64,000 nucleotides of DNA from Rugalucina vietnamica (taxonomy: Eukaryota; Mollusca; Bivalvia; Lucinida; Lucinidae): contig OZ024879.1 of the NCBI GenBank assembly GCA_964017185.1, forward strand, positions 39,830,383 through 39,894,382, written 5' to 3'. Shown piece by piece: positions 18,831 to 30,205 of this stretch. Position 1 is the first letter of the stretch. Every line of letters begins with the position of its first letter. Below the pieces are notes generated by a model. It ran no database searches. It was given only the letters and a program-made list of their open reading frames with translations, and was not told where the DNA came from. The translations under genes and the position numbers were made by a program.

Positions 18831-20596
18831 TATAGCCCCGCTTTGAAAAAGTGGGGGCTATACTGGATTCACCCTGTCCTTCCGTAGTTCCGTTATTCCG
18901 TTATTCTGTTATTCCGTTATTCCGTCCTTCTGTCCTTCCGTCCTTCCGACATTTTTGTTTCCATTCATTATCTTGAGAATGGCTCGACAGAATCTGACCA
19001 AATTTTGTATGCACATCAACATTGACAAGATCTAGCTTGGGATTGTTACCCGTCATTTTTCGCAAAATTTTGACGGAGTTATGGCCCTTGATTGATGTCA
19101 GAATTTCGTTTCCGCTCAATATCTTGAGAACGAATTGACAGAATCTGACCAAATTTTGTATGCACATCAACATTGACAAGATCTAGCTTGGGATTGTTAC
19201 CCATCGTTTATCGCAAAATTTTGACGGAGTTATGGCCCTTGATTGACGTCAGAATTTCGTTTCCGCTCAATATCTTGAGAATAAATTGACAGAATCGGAC
19301 CAAATTTTGTATGCATATCATCATTGACAAGATCTTGCTTGGGATTGTTACCCGTCATTTTTCGCAAAATTTTGACGGAGTTATGGCCCTTGATTGACGT
19401 CAGAATTTCGTTTCCGCTCAATATCTTGAGAACGAATTGACAGAATCGGACCAAATTTTGTATGCACATCATCATTGACAGGATCTAGCTTGGGATTGTT
19501 ACCCGTCATTTTTCGCAAAATTTTGACGCAGTTATGGCCCTTGATTAACGTCAGAATTTCGTTTCCGCTCAGTATCTTAAGAACGCATTGACAGAATCTG
19601 ACCAAATTTTGTATGCACATCAACATTGACATGATCTAGCTTGGGATTGTTACCTGTTATTATTTGCAAAATTTTGACGGAGTTACGGCCCTTGATTGAC
19701 ATCAGAATTTCGTTTCCGCTCAATATCTTGAGAACAAATTGACAGAATCCGACCAAATTTTGTATGCACATCAACATTGACAAGATCTAGCTTGGGATTG
19801 TTGACCGTCATTTTTCGCAAAATTTTGACGGAGTTATGGCCCTTGATTGACGTCAGAATTTCGTTTCCGCTCAATATCTTGAGAACAAATTGACAGAATC
19901 GGACCAAATTTTGTATGCACATCATCATTGACAAGATCTAGCTTGGGATTGTTACCCGTCATTTTTCGCAAAATTTTGACGGAGTTACGGCCCTTAATTG
20001 ACGTCAGAATTTCGTTTCCGCTCAATATCTTGAGAACGCATTGACAGAATCCGACCAAATTTTGTATGCACATCAACATTGACAAGATCTAGCTTGGGAT
20101 TGTAATTCCCTTCAGTTTTTGTTAAATTTTGACAGAGTTATGGCCCTTAATTAACGTCAGAATTTTGTTTCCGCTCAATATCTTGAGAACGAATTGACAG
20201 AATCCAACCAAATTTTGTATGCACATCAACATTGACAAGATCTGGCTTGGGATTGTTACCCGTCATTTTTCACAAAATTTTGATGGAGTTAACAGCCCTT
20301 GATTGACTTCAGAATTTTGTTTCAGCTCAATATCTTCAGAACGAATTGACAGAATCCGTCTAAATTTTGTATGCACATCATCATTGACAAGATCTAGCTT
20401 TGGATTATTACCGTCATTTTTCGCAAAATTTTGACAGAGAACGAATTGACATAATCAGACCAAATTTTGTATGAGCATCAATATTGATGAGATCTAGCTT
20501 GTGATAGCCTGTGATAGTTACCTGTCATTGTTTTTTTTACACCCTGCAAAAAAAGCTGAGAAGCGGGGCTATAGTCAGATTCTCTGACAATTCTAG
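18831..20596 (+). mobile_element. Helentron-type non-autonomous element with internal 151-bp satellite
   Basis: The left end starts with a small palindrome (ATAGCCCCGC...GGGGGCTAT, 18832-18861). The right end carries the inverted AAGCGGGGCTATAG, then the hairpin GTCAGATTCTCTGAC (20574-20588), then AATTCTAG and a T-run. Subterminal inverted repeats, a central satellite and a 3' hairpin close to the end are the hallmarks of Helentron-associated interspersed elements. The element sits inside a Penelope-like 3' region, which fixes its borders. Confidence 0.75.
18950..20520 (+). repeat. Satellite array, about 10 units of 151 bp
   Basis: GACAAGATCTAGCTTGGG recurs at 19024, 19175, 19326 and onward every 151 bases, with CAAATTTTGTATGCACATCA and TTCGCAAAATTTTGACGGAG in each unit. 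Units are highly alike, decaying towards 20.3-20.5 kb, where a partial unit occurs. The period is not a multiple of three, so the staggered open frames are artefacts. Confidence 0.95.
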
Positions 20597-20606
20597 TTTT
20601 TTTTTT

Positions 20607-20785
20607 AACTGAGTGGCCACCTTTTGGGAAAATAGCTGCTCATTCGGCTTATGATATTTCATGGTATAAGTACCTGATTGTCAGTAGTTTGGTTTTTTCC
20701 ACCTCAGTTTTTGGAGTGGGAATCTTTTTCTGATTGCGCCTTTTCCCGATCTTTGCCTACTTGTACCTTTTTATTTTTATTTTCC
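20607..20785 (+). mobile_element. Penelope-like 3' region fragment (right part)
   Basis: Continuation of the fragment at 18772: ACTGAGTGGCCACC, AATAGCTGCTCATTCGGC, GGAGTGGGAATCT and TTGTACCTTTTT appear in the same order as at 5455 and 47455. Confidence 0.75.
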
Positions 20786-21534
20786 AAAATTTTTATATAT
20801 AATTTTTTAATATTTACAAAATATGGCTTTTGTGGGGTGGGGTGGTGTGAGAAAGATAGGTTCAGAGAAATGTAGATGTAAAGAAATGCGCTAAAACAAA
20901 GATCAGCCTGTCTATCTTGGCAACTGAAACATCGCTTTTCATATTTCTAAATACTTGTATTAGTACATGTACAGTGTATGATGAATGCATGCAAAACATG
21001 GCTATACTATAAACTCACCCTGTGAGCCTATGGCTCAGGTAAGCGAAAATATATCGACAGCGCTAATATGGTTTATTCATGATCTTCGTTATTATTTGGC
21101 TGCCAAAGGATAAATTAGCTTGGATGCTGTATCAACAGCAATATTCTCACCAAGGTGGTACATGTATGTAGTATCGGTATACAGTAAATAATACTAGTGT
21201 CTGGCTTTTTGAATGTTTTGTTTGGCTTGGTCAACAGGGCAAGCCGTCATTATTTGTTTTTATTTCTTGGGGTGTTGGGTGCTTCTCTATCATTGTATGA
21301 GTAAAGGATTATGTTTGCGACTGTTTGCACAAACTACACTTTATACACTGTAGGCATTTTACACTTTATTATCGGCAGTCCGAAATGTGTAATTTTAACC
21401 AAACTGCATTCAAAACTGCCAAAAAACAGGCATTTTAGATTGTTGAAAAGCATGTGTTGGTGTTTTTGTTCGACGATCATCGTTTTGGCAATTCAAAATG
21501 CATTCTTCTTTGATCTACACCAAATAAAATCCAC
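20786..21534. other. Unassigned sequence
   Basis: Contains GTGAGCCTATGGCTCAGGTAAG near 21020, which resembles the terminal palindrome of a mollusc Helentron family and may be a solo end. Nothing else was recognised. Confidence 0.3.
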
Positions 21535-21800
21535 AGGTTCCGCCCTTTGGGACTTTGAAAAATAAATGGGCTGCTTGTGCTTCCCAGGCAAAAGTTATAA
21601 TTTCACACTTGATCACTGTTTACCACTCAGGTCTGAGCCTGCCCAGGAAAAATGAAAACCGTTCATAGATTTTACTTCGCTGGTTGCATTCAAAACATAT
21701 TTGTCATGATATGCCAAATGTTGGGTAGAAGTCCCATAAGGTTACATGACATAACCATAGCTGTTGACTTGGATGTCAAGCAACAATTTCATTGAACAAA
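21535..21800 (+). repeat. SINE-like (CAAA)-tailed repeat, decayed
   Basis: AATGGGCTGCTTGTG, CAGGTCTGAGCCTGCCCAGG and CCATAGCTGTTGACTTGG match the family in order, ending in a weak tail (CATTGAACAAAT). Confidence 0.6.
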
Positions 21801-22237
21801 TAGAAAATAAAGCCCACAAAGTATACTATATACATGGTTTTATTTACATGCAAAAAATTATTATTATTTCACTGATAAGAAAAAAGTCATTTAGACTACA
21901 TTGTATAAATTTGAAGATTAAACCTATATTAAACATGTGCACAAAAGAAGTTAACATTTAAAGATAATGAGCCAAACTTTCAAAAATACAGTTAACTTTT
22001 ATATACAAAATAAAATTAAATGCTTATTTGATAATCCATGTAACTATACAAAACAAGTGTAATATATTGCTTATCCATATTTACATGTATACACATAATT
22101 ATATTATTTATACATTATTTATATATTATTTATATATTATTATTATCATTTTATATACACATATATAATAATAATACAATGCTACATAAACATCACTTTT
22201 TCTATTCAGCTTTTAATTGTTTATCACACTATCCCTG

Positions 22238-23965
22238 TCATTCACTGTCTGAATCATCTGAAGAACTGTCCCCTGAATTATTTACATTTTCAACATCGCT
22301 GTCCAGTTCAATAGGTTCATTGTTTTCTGCAACAGCAATAAGGTGGTCCATGATATCAGAAATAAATGTATAGGTCTTTTTCTTATAACGTTTCTTGCCA
22401 CTGCGACGGCCCATATGGTCTGGTCGAATTCTTTTGTATGTTGATGTATACGGCCTGTCAACATGTTCGTTCCAATCGAGAACGGACAGGTCTCGCCTAA
22501 GTTCATACATTTTGTTTTTATAATGTAATCTCTTGTCCAAGTAGATGAGGCAAACATTGCTGTAACTCTCTATATAGTACGTAGCACGTGCCAAAACAAA
22601 ATCCTGGGCATATCGATATACAGTTTGCTTATGTAAAAAGTCCTGAAGAATTCTTATTGCAGCAGGTGACCTCACAATGTCAAAATTGGGAACATATCCT
22701 TGTTCTTTACATGGTGATTCATCACTACACTGCTGATGATTATTCTGAAAATGCAGAATGCAACTATCCAGCATCTGCCGCAATGTGGCTGCATTACCAT
22801 TGCAGTGTTCCATACTATAATACACATGATTTCGAAACTTAGCCCCTTTATCACTTAGTTCAGGATGCCATGTTCTTCCAATGTTTACACGTGACCCAGA
22901 AGCACTTTTCTTGAAAGCGCTTTTGATCGGCTTAGTTCCGTGCCAAGGATCATTTGAGTTTGTTGTGCCTTGTCTATCTTTGATCTGCTTATTGACGGAT
23001 GAATTTCTGTCGTGTGCATGATCGACAACTATAATGCCATCCCTGTCGAATCCTTCGTACATTTTTGTACAGCCTAAACTTTCATGTTTCTGTGAAGATG
23101 TTTCGTCGCGCTTGGTAATATGTTGCACATCTACTATTTTATGTGTCTTCTGACCAATTGCTATGTGGTCCGAGTGGAAGGAATTTTTCCTGCACGCATG
23201 ACGGGCATCAGTCATAATGGATATACCATTCTCCTGTAGCTTCTTGCTCAATTCCAGCTCTTCTCTTCGCGCTGATGCAATGGAAGATTTCCTTAGCAGT
23301 TCAACAATAGTAGACAAATAAGTGATCACTAGTGCACGGAAACGTGGAGTTGGAATGTTGATTGTTGAAAATTCACAAAACTTTTCATATTGAACAGATG
23401 ACATTCCACTGCATATGTACGCTGCCAACACTTTATAATTCACTTTATAGTTATTTCCACAAACCACAGAAGACTCCCATGTTACTTCATGACTGTTTTC
23501 ACATCGAAGTTTTAGAACAAGAACATGTCCGATCTTTGTGGCAGAAATTAATTGAAGGTCTGAATGACACTGTCTAGCATGATCTGTTACTACCGATGCA
23601 TACTTTTCAGCAGATGTCACGTCTCCGATATAAAGAGTTTCATCCTCAAACTTTTTGCTGGTTTCCACCTTTTCAATATTTGCTTTAGTAGAGTTCACAT
23701 GGTCTTCCTTGTTTTTTCTAAAGTGACACAAATACTGATCCATAAGATTGTACAACATGTCTTTCATTGACAGTTTAACACCCATTGTTTGCTTCACTGA
23801 TTCCAGTTTTGTTTCAAATGCAACTTTCTCAGACTCAAGTTTGAAAATAATATCCAACTGTTTTCTGTAAGTTTTATATTCATACTCCTTTATTGTCCCG
23901 TCACTAAGCCTTTTTCTGTTTTTCTTTCCACGCGGAATACTGTTTGTTATATCCAAGAGAGCCAT
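22238..23965 (-). CDS. DDE transposase-like protein, possibly Kolobok-related (575 residues)
   Basis: Intact frame with a well-placed ATG (AAAATGG on the minus strand). Basic stretches lie at 13-20 and 518-531, and an acidic serine-rich tail at 552-575. The middle has the order expected of a DDE-type nuclease: a TDARHACRK motif (D253) followed by GQKTHKIVDVQ, VVDHAHDRNSSVNK (D315 and D319), a DPWHGTKPIK motif (339-348), an HVYYSMEHCNGN segment (380-391), and IESYSN...DKRLHYKNKMYELR...LDWNEHVDR (E466 onward). D253-D315-E466 is my proposed catalytic triad. From memory the pattern resembles transposases in Kolobok-type elements of invertebrates and fish. No terminal inverted repeats or TTAA duplications were found around the locus, so a domesticated gene is equally possible. 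It is divergent from the zinc-motif gene at 24179. Confidence 0.6.
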   Translation of the reverse strand: MALLDITNSIPRGKKNRKRLSDGTIKEYEYKTYRKQLDIIFKLESEKVAFETKLESVKQTMGVKLSMKDMLYNLMDQYLCHFRKNKEDHVNSTKANIEKVETSKKFEDETLYIGDVTSAEKYASVVTDHARQCHSDLQLISATKIGHVLVLKLRCENSHEVTWESSVVCGNNYKVNYKVLAAYICSGMSSVQYEKFCEFSTINIPTPRFRALVITYLSTIVELLRKSSIASARREELELSKKLQENGISIMTDARHACRKNSFHSDHIAIGQKTHKIVDVQHITKRDETSSQKHESLGCTKMYEGFDRDGIIVVDHAHDRNSSVNKQIKDRQGTTNSNDPWHGTKPIKSAFKKSASGSRVNIGRTWHPELSDKGAKFRNHVYYSMEHCNGNAATLRQMLDSCILHFQNNHQQCSDESPCKEQGYVPNFDIVRSPAAIRILQDFLHKQTVYRYAQDFVLARATYYIESYSNVCLIYLDKRLHYKNKMYELRRDLSVLDWNEHVDRPYTSTYKRIRPDHMGRRSGKKRYKKKTYTFISDIMDHLIAVAENNEPIELDSDVENVNNSGDSSSDDSDSE

Positions 23966-24178
23966 TTTTTCAAAATAACATTCAGATGCCTAGAAATCTA
24001 TTAATCTGACAGCCAGACGTAGAAATCAAAATTTGAATTTCCCACTGCTAGGGTCACATGACTAGATTGGGTCAGTAGAGGGCATATCATATATGCAGCA
24101 TATCTGCTACAGAGTGCAAAAGGTTACAAAGTCCAATGTTCTGTTATGAGAGCATGTTGCAGAATATTACCTGGTACT
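23966..24178. promoter_or_regulatory. Presumed bidirectional promoter between two divergent genes
   Basis: The two start codons face away from each other across 213 bases, so both transcripts must start here or overlap. No TATA box or other defined element was recognised. Confidence 0.4.
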
Positions 24179-24893
24179 ATGGCTATGAAACATGAAATTC
24201 TACTCTCAGTCACCAATGAACAGGAACGTTCAATTATGGAATTATACAGTGAAAAGAGATGGAAATATGCGAACCTAAGTAAGTACTATTTTCGGATATT
24301 TACAACAGATCAGTTACACAAAAATCACAGACATTTTAGATATCTTTTCATAATATACATAACAGATCACTGAAATGTAAGAGGAACAAAATATAAAATA
24401 ATGTTACATTTTACTAGTATACATTAGTGGCTTTTTTTATTTTGCGAGAACAACAAAGTGTAATAACTTTTTACATGCATTTTCCTTTGCAGTGGTAAAT
24501 AGGAAAGCCAAGACACAGAAAAAGAAAAGGAAAAGAGACAGTGATGATTTACGGGGACCATATCAGCCTCCACGAAATGATCCATCAGGCCCCCAACCGA
24601 GTCCACCACCACCACCACCACCACCACCTAACAATGACGACGAAGAGCAAGAAGAATGTCCACTGTGCTTTCTAACTCCATGTGTGACATTTCATAATCA
24701 CTACTGGCTTGGTGACGGACAGCCAGAGAGCAGGGAGAACCATGGTGTTAGAAAAATAAAATACAAGTCCTACTGGAAAGTTATTAACAATTCTGGCGGA
24801 TGGAATGATGAAAGATACTTGCAAAAAAAGGTAGCCGCCGGTGGACCAATAAATGATAAACGTGAACTTATGCCGTCATGCGTAGTTTCTTAG
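24179..24893 (+). CDS. Two-exon zinc-motif protein next to the transposase-like gene (166 residues)
   Basis: Exon 1 is 24179-24278 (ATG with A at -3 and G at +4); the donor GTAAGT starts at 24279. The acceptor TTTCCTTTGCAG ends at 24492; exon 2 is 24493-24893. Splicing removes 214 bases and keeps the frame. The protein has a basic segment (KKKRKR), a polyproline run, an acidic NNDDEEQEE stretch and a Cys motif, CPLCFLTPC (C-x2-C-x4-C), followed by HNHYW and an RKIKYKSYWK...GGWNDERY...RELMPSCVV tail. The conserved-looking tail suggests a functional domain, but I do not recognise a named family. I recall similar small proteins beside invertebrate transposases, so it may be an accessory protein of the same element. 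An AATAAA lies about 90 bases after the stop. Confidence 0.6.
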
Positions 24894-25857
24894 CTTAGAG
24901 CATTGTACCCTAATCCTGTGGACATGCCCTATATGGGTCATATGTGGGTTTGAATATTGCATATAATTCCTATTTGTGAAAATAAAAAATAGAATGGAAT
25001 GATATTTGTTATAATTTAACCAAGTTATATACTGAAACTGTTCCCTCTCTACTTTTCCTCTATTTACTGTATATCAGTGCACTTCATATGCGTCATTGTA
25101 ACAAATGCACTATAAAATTCTATGCATATTTAGCCTAGTAAAGGCATAACCAGTGGTTGTTTAGATCAGATGCATGGATGAGATTCTCTTTCTATCATTG
25201 TAAACAACCAATGCTATGTCTGTACATCTGTTTGTAAAATCCATAAAGGACACCGACTCGTCTGATGTGGTCAATTGTATGCAAGAATTATACATGTATA
25301 GTGAAGAAATAGATATAAAAGGCAGACTATGTCGGCCATTGGACATTCTTTATACATTTATACATCAGAAAACCTGTTTCTTTTATGCAAAGCCATAAAT
25401 GCAGATTAGCTGCACAAAACCACACCGTTGTAAGGCACTCATGTTTTAGTTATATAAAATACTGCTTCCTAAATCCGAAATTTCATGCAATCTCAGTTTT
25501 GCGTTTTGATTGAAACCTCCTAAGACAGTTTTTTTTATCAATATAATGATGGTAATGGCATATATTGGCTAAAATCAAGTTCAGTTGGTTTTCCGATTCT
25601 CTACACACAGTCAGTACAAAATTCCAGGTAAACCTGATAATCTAGTCTGGTCAGTTTGGCAATTAATTCTCCCAGTGGAGCTGAGCAGACAGGTCAGAGG
25701 GCAATTTATCAAATATCTGGGATCTGGTTGATTTTCTTCCTGGGTGAAGAATGTCCCTCTTTAAGTTGATTATTTTACAACCCAAACATATTAGTGAAAA
25801 TGTCAACATGACCAGCTACTCGAATGTTGATGTCAAATAGAGCGATGATTTTCTTTT
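24894..25857. other. 3' flank of the zinc-motif gene and unassigned sequence
   Basis: AATAAA near 24980 is a plausible polyadenylation signal. Beyond it, no repeats or coding signals were recognised. I searched for a mirror of the sequence left of 22238 and found none by eye. Confidence 0.35.
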
Positions 25858-25858
25858 T

Positions 25859-26973
25859 AGCTCGCCTGTACGAAAGTACAGGAAGAGCTATTGCAGTCAC
25901 CCCGGCGTCGGCGTCGGCGTTAGCGTCGGCGTTAGCGTTAGCGTCGGCGTTCCTCAAAATGTTAAAGTTTTTGGTTAAAGTTTTTATGAGTCTATATCTC
26001 TTGAAGTTGTGGATGGATCAAGTTGATACTTTGCATGTTGGTAGATATTGGTCTGAAGTTTTATGCTGTATCATCATGACCTACCTGGATGACCTTGAGG
26101 TCAAGGTCACGGACTTAGAAATTTTGTGTTAAAGTTTTTGGTTAAAGTGTTTATGAGTCTATATCTCTTTAAGTTATGGATGGATCAAGTTGATACTTTG
26201 CATGTTGGTTGATATTGGTCTGAAGTTTTATGCTGTATCATCATGACCTACCTGGATGACCTTAAGGTCAAGGTCACGGACTTAGAAATTTTGTGTTAAA
26301 ATTTTTGGTTATTTTTATAAGTCTATATCTCTTGAAGTTGTTGATGGATCAAGTTGATAATTTGCAGGTTGGTAGATATTGGTCTGACGTTTTATGCTGT
26401 ACCATCATGACCCACCTGGTGACCTTGATGTCAAGGTTACGGACTTAGAAATTTTGCGTTAAAGTTTTTGGTTAAAGTTTTTATAAGTCTATATCTCTTG
26501 GATATGTAGATGGATCAGGTTGATACTTTGCATGTTGTTCGATATTGGTCTGAAGTTTTATGCTGTACCATCATGATCCACATGGGTGACCTTGAGTTCA
26601 AGGTCACATACTTTGAAATTTTATGTTAAAGCTTTTGCTTAAAGTGTTTTGAACTGTATATTGCTGGAACAGATGGATGGATCTAGTTGATACTTTGCTG
26701 TTAGATATTATTCTTAAGTTTTATGCTGTAGCATCTTGACCCACCTGTGGTCAAGGTCACAGACTTAGAAATTTTATGTTATAAGCCTATGTCAAATATG
26801 TAGATGGTTCAAGTGAACTTAGCATGTTGGTAGATATTGGTCTGAAGTTTTATGCTGTACCATCACAACCCACCTGAGTGACACTGAGTTCAATGTCCTT
26901 GGTCATAGATTTTAATAGATTTAGTGACAAAGCACAAGTCAGGCGAGCTACGCTGTCCTGCGACAGCTCTTAT
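25859..26973 (+). mobile_element. Helentron-type element with internal ~166-bp satellite
   Basis: The left end AGCTCGCCTG is mirrored by CAGGCGAGCT at 26940. Just after it comes a 3' hairpin, GCTGTCCTGCGACAGC (26952-26967), followed by TCTTAT. This is the same architecture as 18831-20596 with an unrelated sequence. A GGCGTC/GTTAGC minisatellite lies at 25904-25950. The match to abundant bivalve elements ending GACAGCTCTTGTT is from memory. Confidence 0.75.
25960..26900 (+). repeat. Satellite array, about 6 units of 164-167 bp
   Basis: TCTATATCTC recurs at 25991, 26158, 26322 and 26488, with GATATTGGTCTGAAGTTTTATG and CAAGGTCACGGACTTAG in each unit. Units decay after 26600. Confidence 0.9.
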
Positions 26974-27430
26974 TATAATTACATTGAGTCACACAAATCT
27001 GCTGTGTTTATTCCTGAACTTCAGATTTCATCTTAGATATTTAGAAAATTTAATGATATCAAATCAGTATCTATCTACTAAATGTGATAATATATCCTGG
27101 TTTTCTCGTGTTAGATTAATCTTGGAAATAGAGGAAACAGTTACTCGTAGTTCAATTAGAATTTTTACTTTGACACAAGGTAATGCCGAAGTCGTCTTAT
27201 ATGAAAGTTTCTTCTATGCACAAGTTGGTTTTCGATGCTCTAACAGCTTATGGTTCAAAAAACGTCATCATTTTTTTTATCATAAGGTGAGCCATGACTA
27301 AGGGATCTGCTTAGCTCGAAATATGACTAACATAGCGTGAAATTCCGTTTCATTTTGTAGATCACTTAACAAATGCATCAGAAGTTTAAAAATATGCAAC
27401 GTGTTTTGCATAGTTACGTATTTTTATGTT
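26974..27430. other. Unassigned sequence
   Basis: Plus-strand open frame 26924-27301 lacks protein-like composition and begins inside the preceding element. Nothing else was recognised. Confidence 0.3.
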
Positions 27431-27434
27431 TGAT

Positions 27435-27765
27435 TTATTTGAATTGAAGCTTAACGTCGCATCAGATATGGTCATGTCGGGACGTTGCTTACATTTTATG
27501 GGTCTTTTGCCTAAAATTAGGATGTCATGACATTCAAAACTACTTCAATTATATACCCAAGTAAGTCACTAAGGATTATATGTATGAATGATTTGATTTA
27601 AACCAATTTTTCTGGGCAGGCTCAGTCCCGAGCGGTTCACCAGTAATCAAATGGTCAGTTTCAGTAAAATATTAGCTTTGCCTGGAGGCAGAAGCAGTCC
27701 ATCTATTTCGTTAGGCTCAAATGAGCGGGGCACAATATTCCCACCCGATCACATATTCCTATAGT
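27435..27765 (-). repeat. SINE-like (CAAA)-tailed repeat, full copy
   Basis: Complement of the family from tail (TTTGATTTATTTGAATTG...) through GTCGGGACGTTGC, CTGGGCAGGCTCAG, GCCTGGAGGCA and CCATCTATTTCG. Confidence 0.7.
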
Positions 27766-27834
27766 GTTACAGTAACAACAGAAAAAGGTCAAAGTAACCT
27801 ATTATTTGCTTTGCTGGGCTTATTTTTTTATATA

Positions 27835-28003
27835 TATTACTGATCGTTCCAAGGCGATACTTCTGTGGTGATTCTTATTGTTTTATGTCTTGGTGTTTAA
27901 AATTTTTTGTGCTGTTGGCGCCTTATGTATTTTATCATATTTATGTTAAGTTTAGGTAACTGAGTGTCCATGTTTTTATGCTATAAGTACCTGATTGTTA
28001 AAG
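27835..28003 (+). mobile_element. Penelope-like 3' region fragment
   Basis: ACTGATCGTTCCAAGGCGAT, CTGTTGGCGCCTTATGTAT and GGTAACTGAGTG match the family, with a deletion after 27965. Confidence 0.7.
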
Positions 28004-28384
28004 AAAACATGCAACATGAGTATATTTTTGCGGTGGGACCACCAAGGCATTCGCAGTAAACTATATTTGCTTTGTTCGGCGAATGCGACGCACTTTTATA
28101 TGACATAACATGTAACCTTTATTCATGGCTATAAAACAATCCAGATGTGTCGTTAATGCAGCGTTTATTATTAGTATTAGCATTAAAGTTACAACTATAT
28201 CAAATCCAGATTTTCAATATGAAGGCCCATGCGTGATAAACCAATGGAATCACCAGTGCGGTCAGCACGTTTGATCCAGGCCAGCTATGGGTAATCATTT
28301 GAGTACGGATACTGGCTTTTCTACTCATGAAATGTAGAGCAAAGACATCTGGATATCCCAAATGACCCTTTGCATTATGTAAAT
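28004..28384. other. Unassigned sequence
   Basis: No repeat or coding signal was recognised. Confidence 0.3.
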
Positions 28385-28695
28385 ACTCCCATTGGGGCCT
28401 AAAGAAATAGATGGGCTGCTTGTGCCTCCAGGAGAAGCTTGTTCGCTGCTGACTGACCATCTGATTACTGGTAAACCGCTCATGTCTGAACTTGCCCAGG
28501 AAAAGTGGTTTCAAGTCAAACCGTTCACACATATAAGCCTTTGTGGCTTTGTTGGATGGTTGTATTTTAAGCACTTGGTGGATGTCATGACATCCTCATT
28601 GTAGGTAAAAGTCCAATAAAGTGGAGGCAACGTCCCGACATGACCTGAGCTGTTGACTGGGACGTAAAGCATCAATTTAAACAAACCAGTGTAAT
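28385..28695 (+). repeat. SINE-like (CAAA)-tailed repeat, full sense copy
   Basis: Runs from CCCATTGGGGCCTAAAG through GGGCTGCTTGTGCCTCC, GAACTTGCCCAGGAAAAG and GGAGGCAACGTCCCGACATG to GACGTAAAGCATCAATTT with an AAACAAACC tail. One of the best copies for defining the family. Confidence 0.7.
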
Positions 28696-28993
28696 TTACA
28701 GATTATTCCACCTCGTCAACAGTTTATGTTTCGAATAAGTATGGTTAAAAAAAAGTATGGTTATCCTGATGCTTATCTGTAAGCACAAATGGTTCGGTGC
28801 TTTTGCCAAGCACCTTTACCATCGTTTGCACCTCAACAACTAATCTAAAGAGAATAAAATAATACGACGTGAGAACCAACATAAGGAAGATAAGTATGGA
28901 AGGTCCAGAAATTGAAGTAATTAAGTCTAAAATCCTAACCAAAACACCGGACTGGAAGGAAAGGACAGCACAATAACAGAACACAACATATTT

Positions 28994-29214
28994 GAGCCGC
29001 CGCATCAGAAAACCAACGAACTGCATATGCGAAAACAAAGATCAGTAACTGCGAAGCTGGGTCAGCGCCTTTGTTTTCGCCTACACGGATAGTAAAATTC
29101 CTTTTCTTTCTAAATCTAAATTTCAAGCTTCTAACCTTCTTCTGTGTTGGTACAGTCCGGTTTGTGTCGGACCTGTTCGTAACCGAGATTGTCGGTATTC
29201 TCATACACAGGCTC
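28994..29214. mobile_element. W4 MITE family, copy d (221 bp)
   Basis: Flanked by ATTT at 28990-28993 and 29215-29218. GAGCCGCCGCATCAG to ACACAGGCTC; the internal palindrome is partly deleted. It has a counterpart, copy f, at the matching point of the segmental duplication. Confidence 0.8.
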
Positions 29215-29883
29215 ATTTAAATGAAAGCGATATAACTAGTTCTTTTCTGTTTAGGTAGTTATTTTGCTTGCATCAACCCTAATAACAGAAAAAAATGACA
29301 GTAGAACCGCATTGGAACGTGTCGAACATTGTTTCAAACTCGGCCACCAGACACATAGAAAGGCTTAGATTATGGAATTGTTTGTTATTATCCTCGGTTA
29401 ATCGAAAGTCTACTGAGGTCTCGAGAATATATGCTAATGGTCGTTTTTGTCAAACTAAGCAGATAATGTCGCAAGGCTCATTTTGTATTCAAATTCACTT
29501 ATTCTGTCATTAAGTTGTCGTTTATATAGACGCAAATATATTCCACATAAAGAACTTGCGTAACTTGATGGAATTAACGATATTATTACAATGGCGTAAC
29601 AGTTATCTGACCAGTTTTATTCGCAGTATCAGAAAATTAATCTTTCGTTTTACAATTAATTGGTTCCAGCTCTTTTTAAAATATACATGCACTCCTGATT
29701 TCATTCTGACGGTCGATTGCTATTCATTTTTTTTTTTTTGCAGATAGTGACAATTCGCAGAATGATATTTAGGGGAAAAATGTAAAATTGTCAATTAACT
29801 GTTTTCCAAGAAATCTGGAAATACTGCAGTTATACAATTACCCCCATAGCGACCAAAAATGGTCCTCTTTTGTGTGCTTATTC

Positions 29884-30205
29884 GTCTGAGTGTATCGTGA
29901 GATGTACGTAGCACATCGCATCGTGATGAACGTGTAGAAACGTATCTACGCGCAGTGGATCGTGTAAAATCGTGAACCCTTATCGTGATGATCGTTTCCG
30001 CACGTACTCAATCCTAGCTGATCGCCCAGCTATCTGGTAATCAATCGTGACTTTATCGCATCAAATCGAAACAAATCGCATCAGCAAGTATGAAATAGCA
30101 TCATCTCGAAACTCGTAAACATCCAGAGAAGTTCCACGATTCGATGCGATTGGCCAATCGTGATGACCGCAACGGATCGCGTGCTAGTCTGAAAGCTGCA
30201 TAATA
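29884..30205. repeat. Region enriched in ATCGTGA-like motifs
   Basis: More than ten variants of ATCGTGA or TCGCATC occur on both strands within 320 bases, absent from the matching part of the other duplication arm. It is probably an inserted MITE with an expanded internal motif; the ends are not resolved. Confidence 0.4.

Noticed and set aside
18901-20085. A series of overlapping ~83-codon minus-strand open frames
   Set aside because: They are produced by the 151-bp satellite; the period is not divisible by three, so successive units fall in different frames and no continuous repeat protein exists.
18831-20596. A CRISPR-like regular array
   Set aside because: Units are tandem with no unique spacers, in a eukaryotic context, and are bounded by Helentron-type ends.
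22238-24893. TTAA target duplication and terminal inverted repeats around the transposase-like pair
   Set aside because: Several TTAA sites occur on both sides by AT-richness, but no matching inverted ends could be paired, so no element border is claimed.
25775-26132. Ala/Asp-rich short open frames near the start of the second satellite element
   Set aside because: They come from the GGCGTC/GTTAGC minisatellite and have no protein character.
28200-28574. 124-codon minus-strand frame
   Set aside because: Its first half is antisense to a SINE-like repeat, and the rest shows no conserved features.
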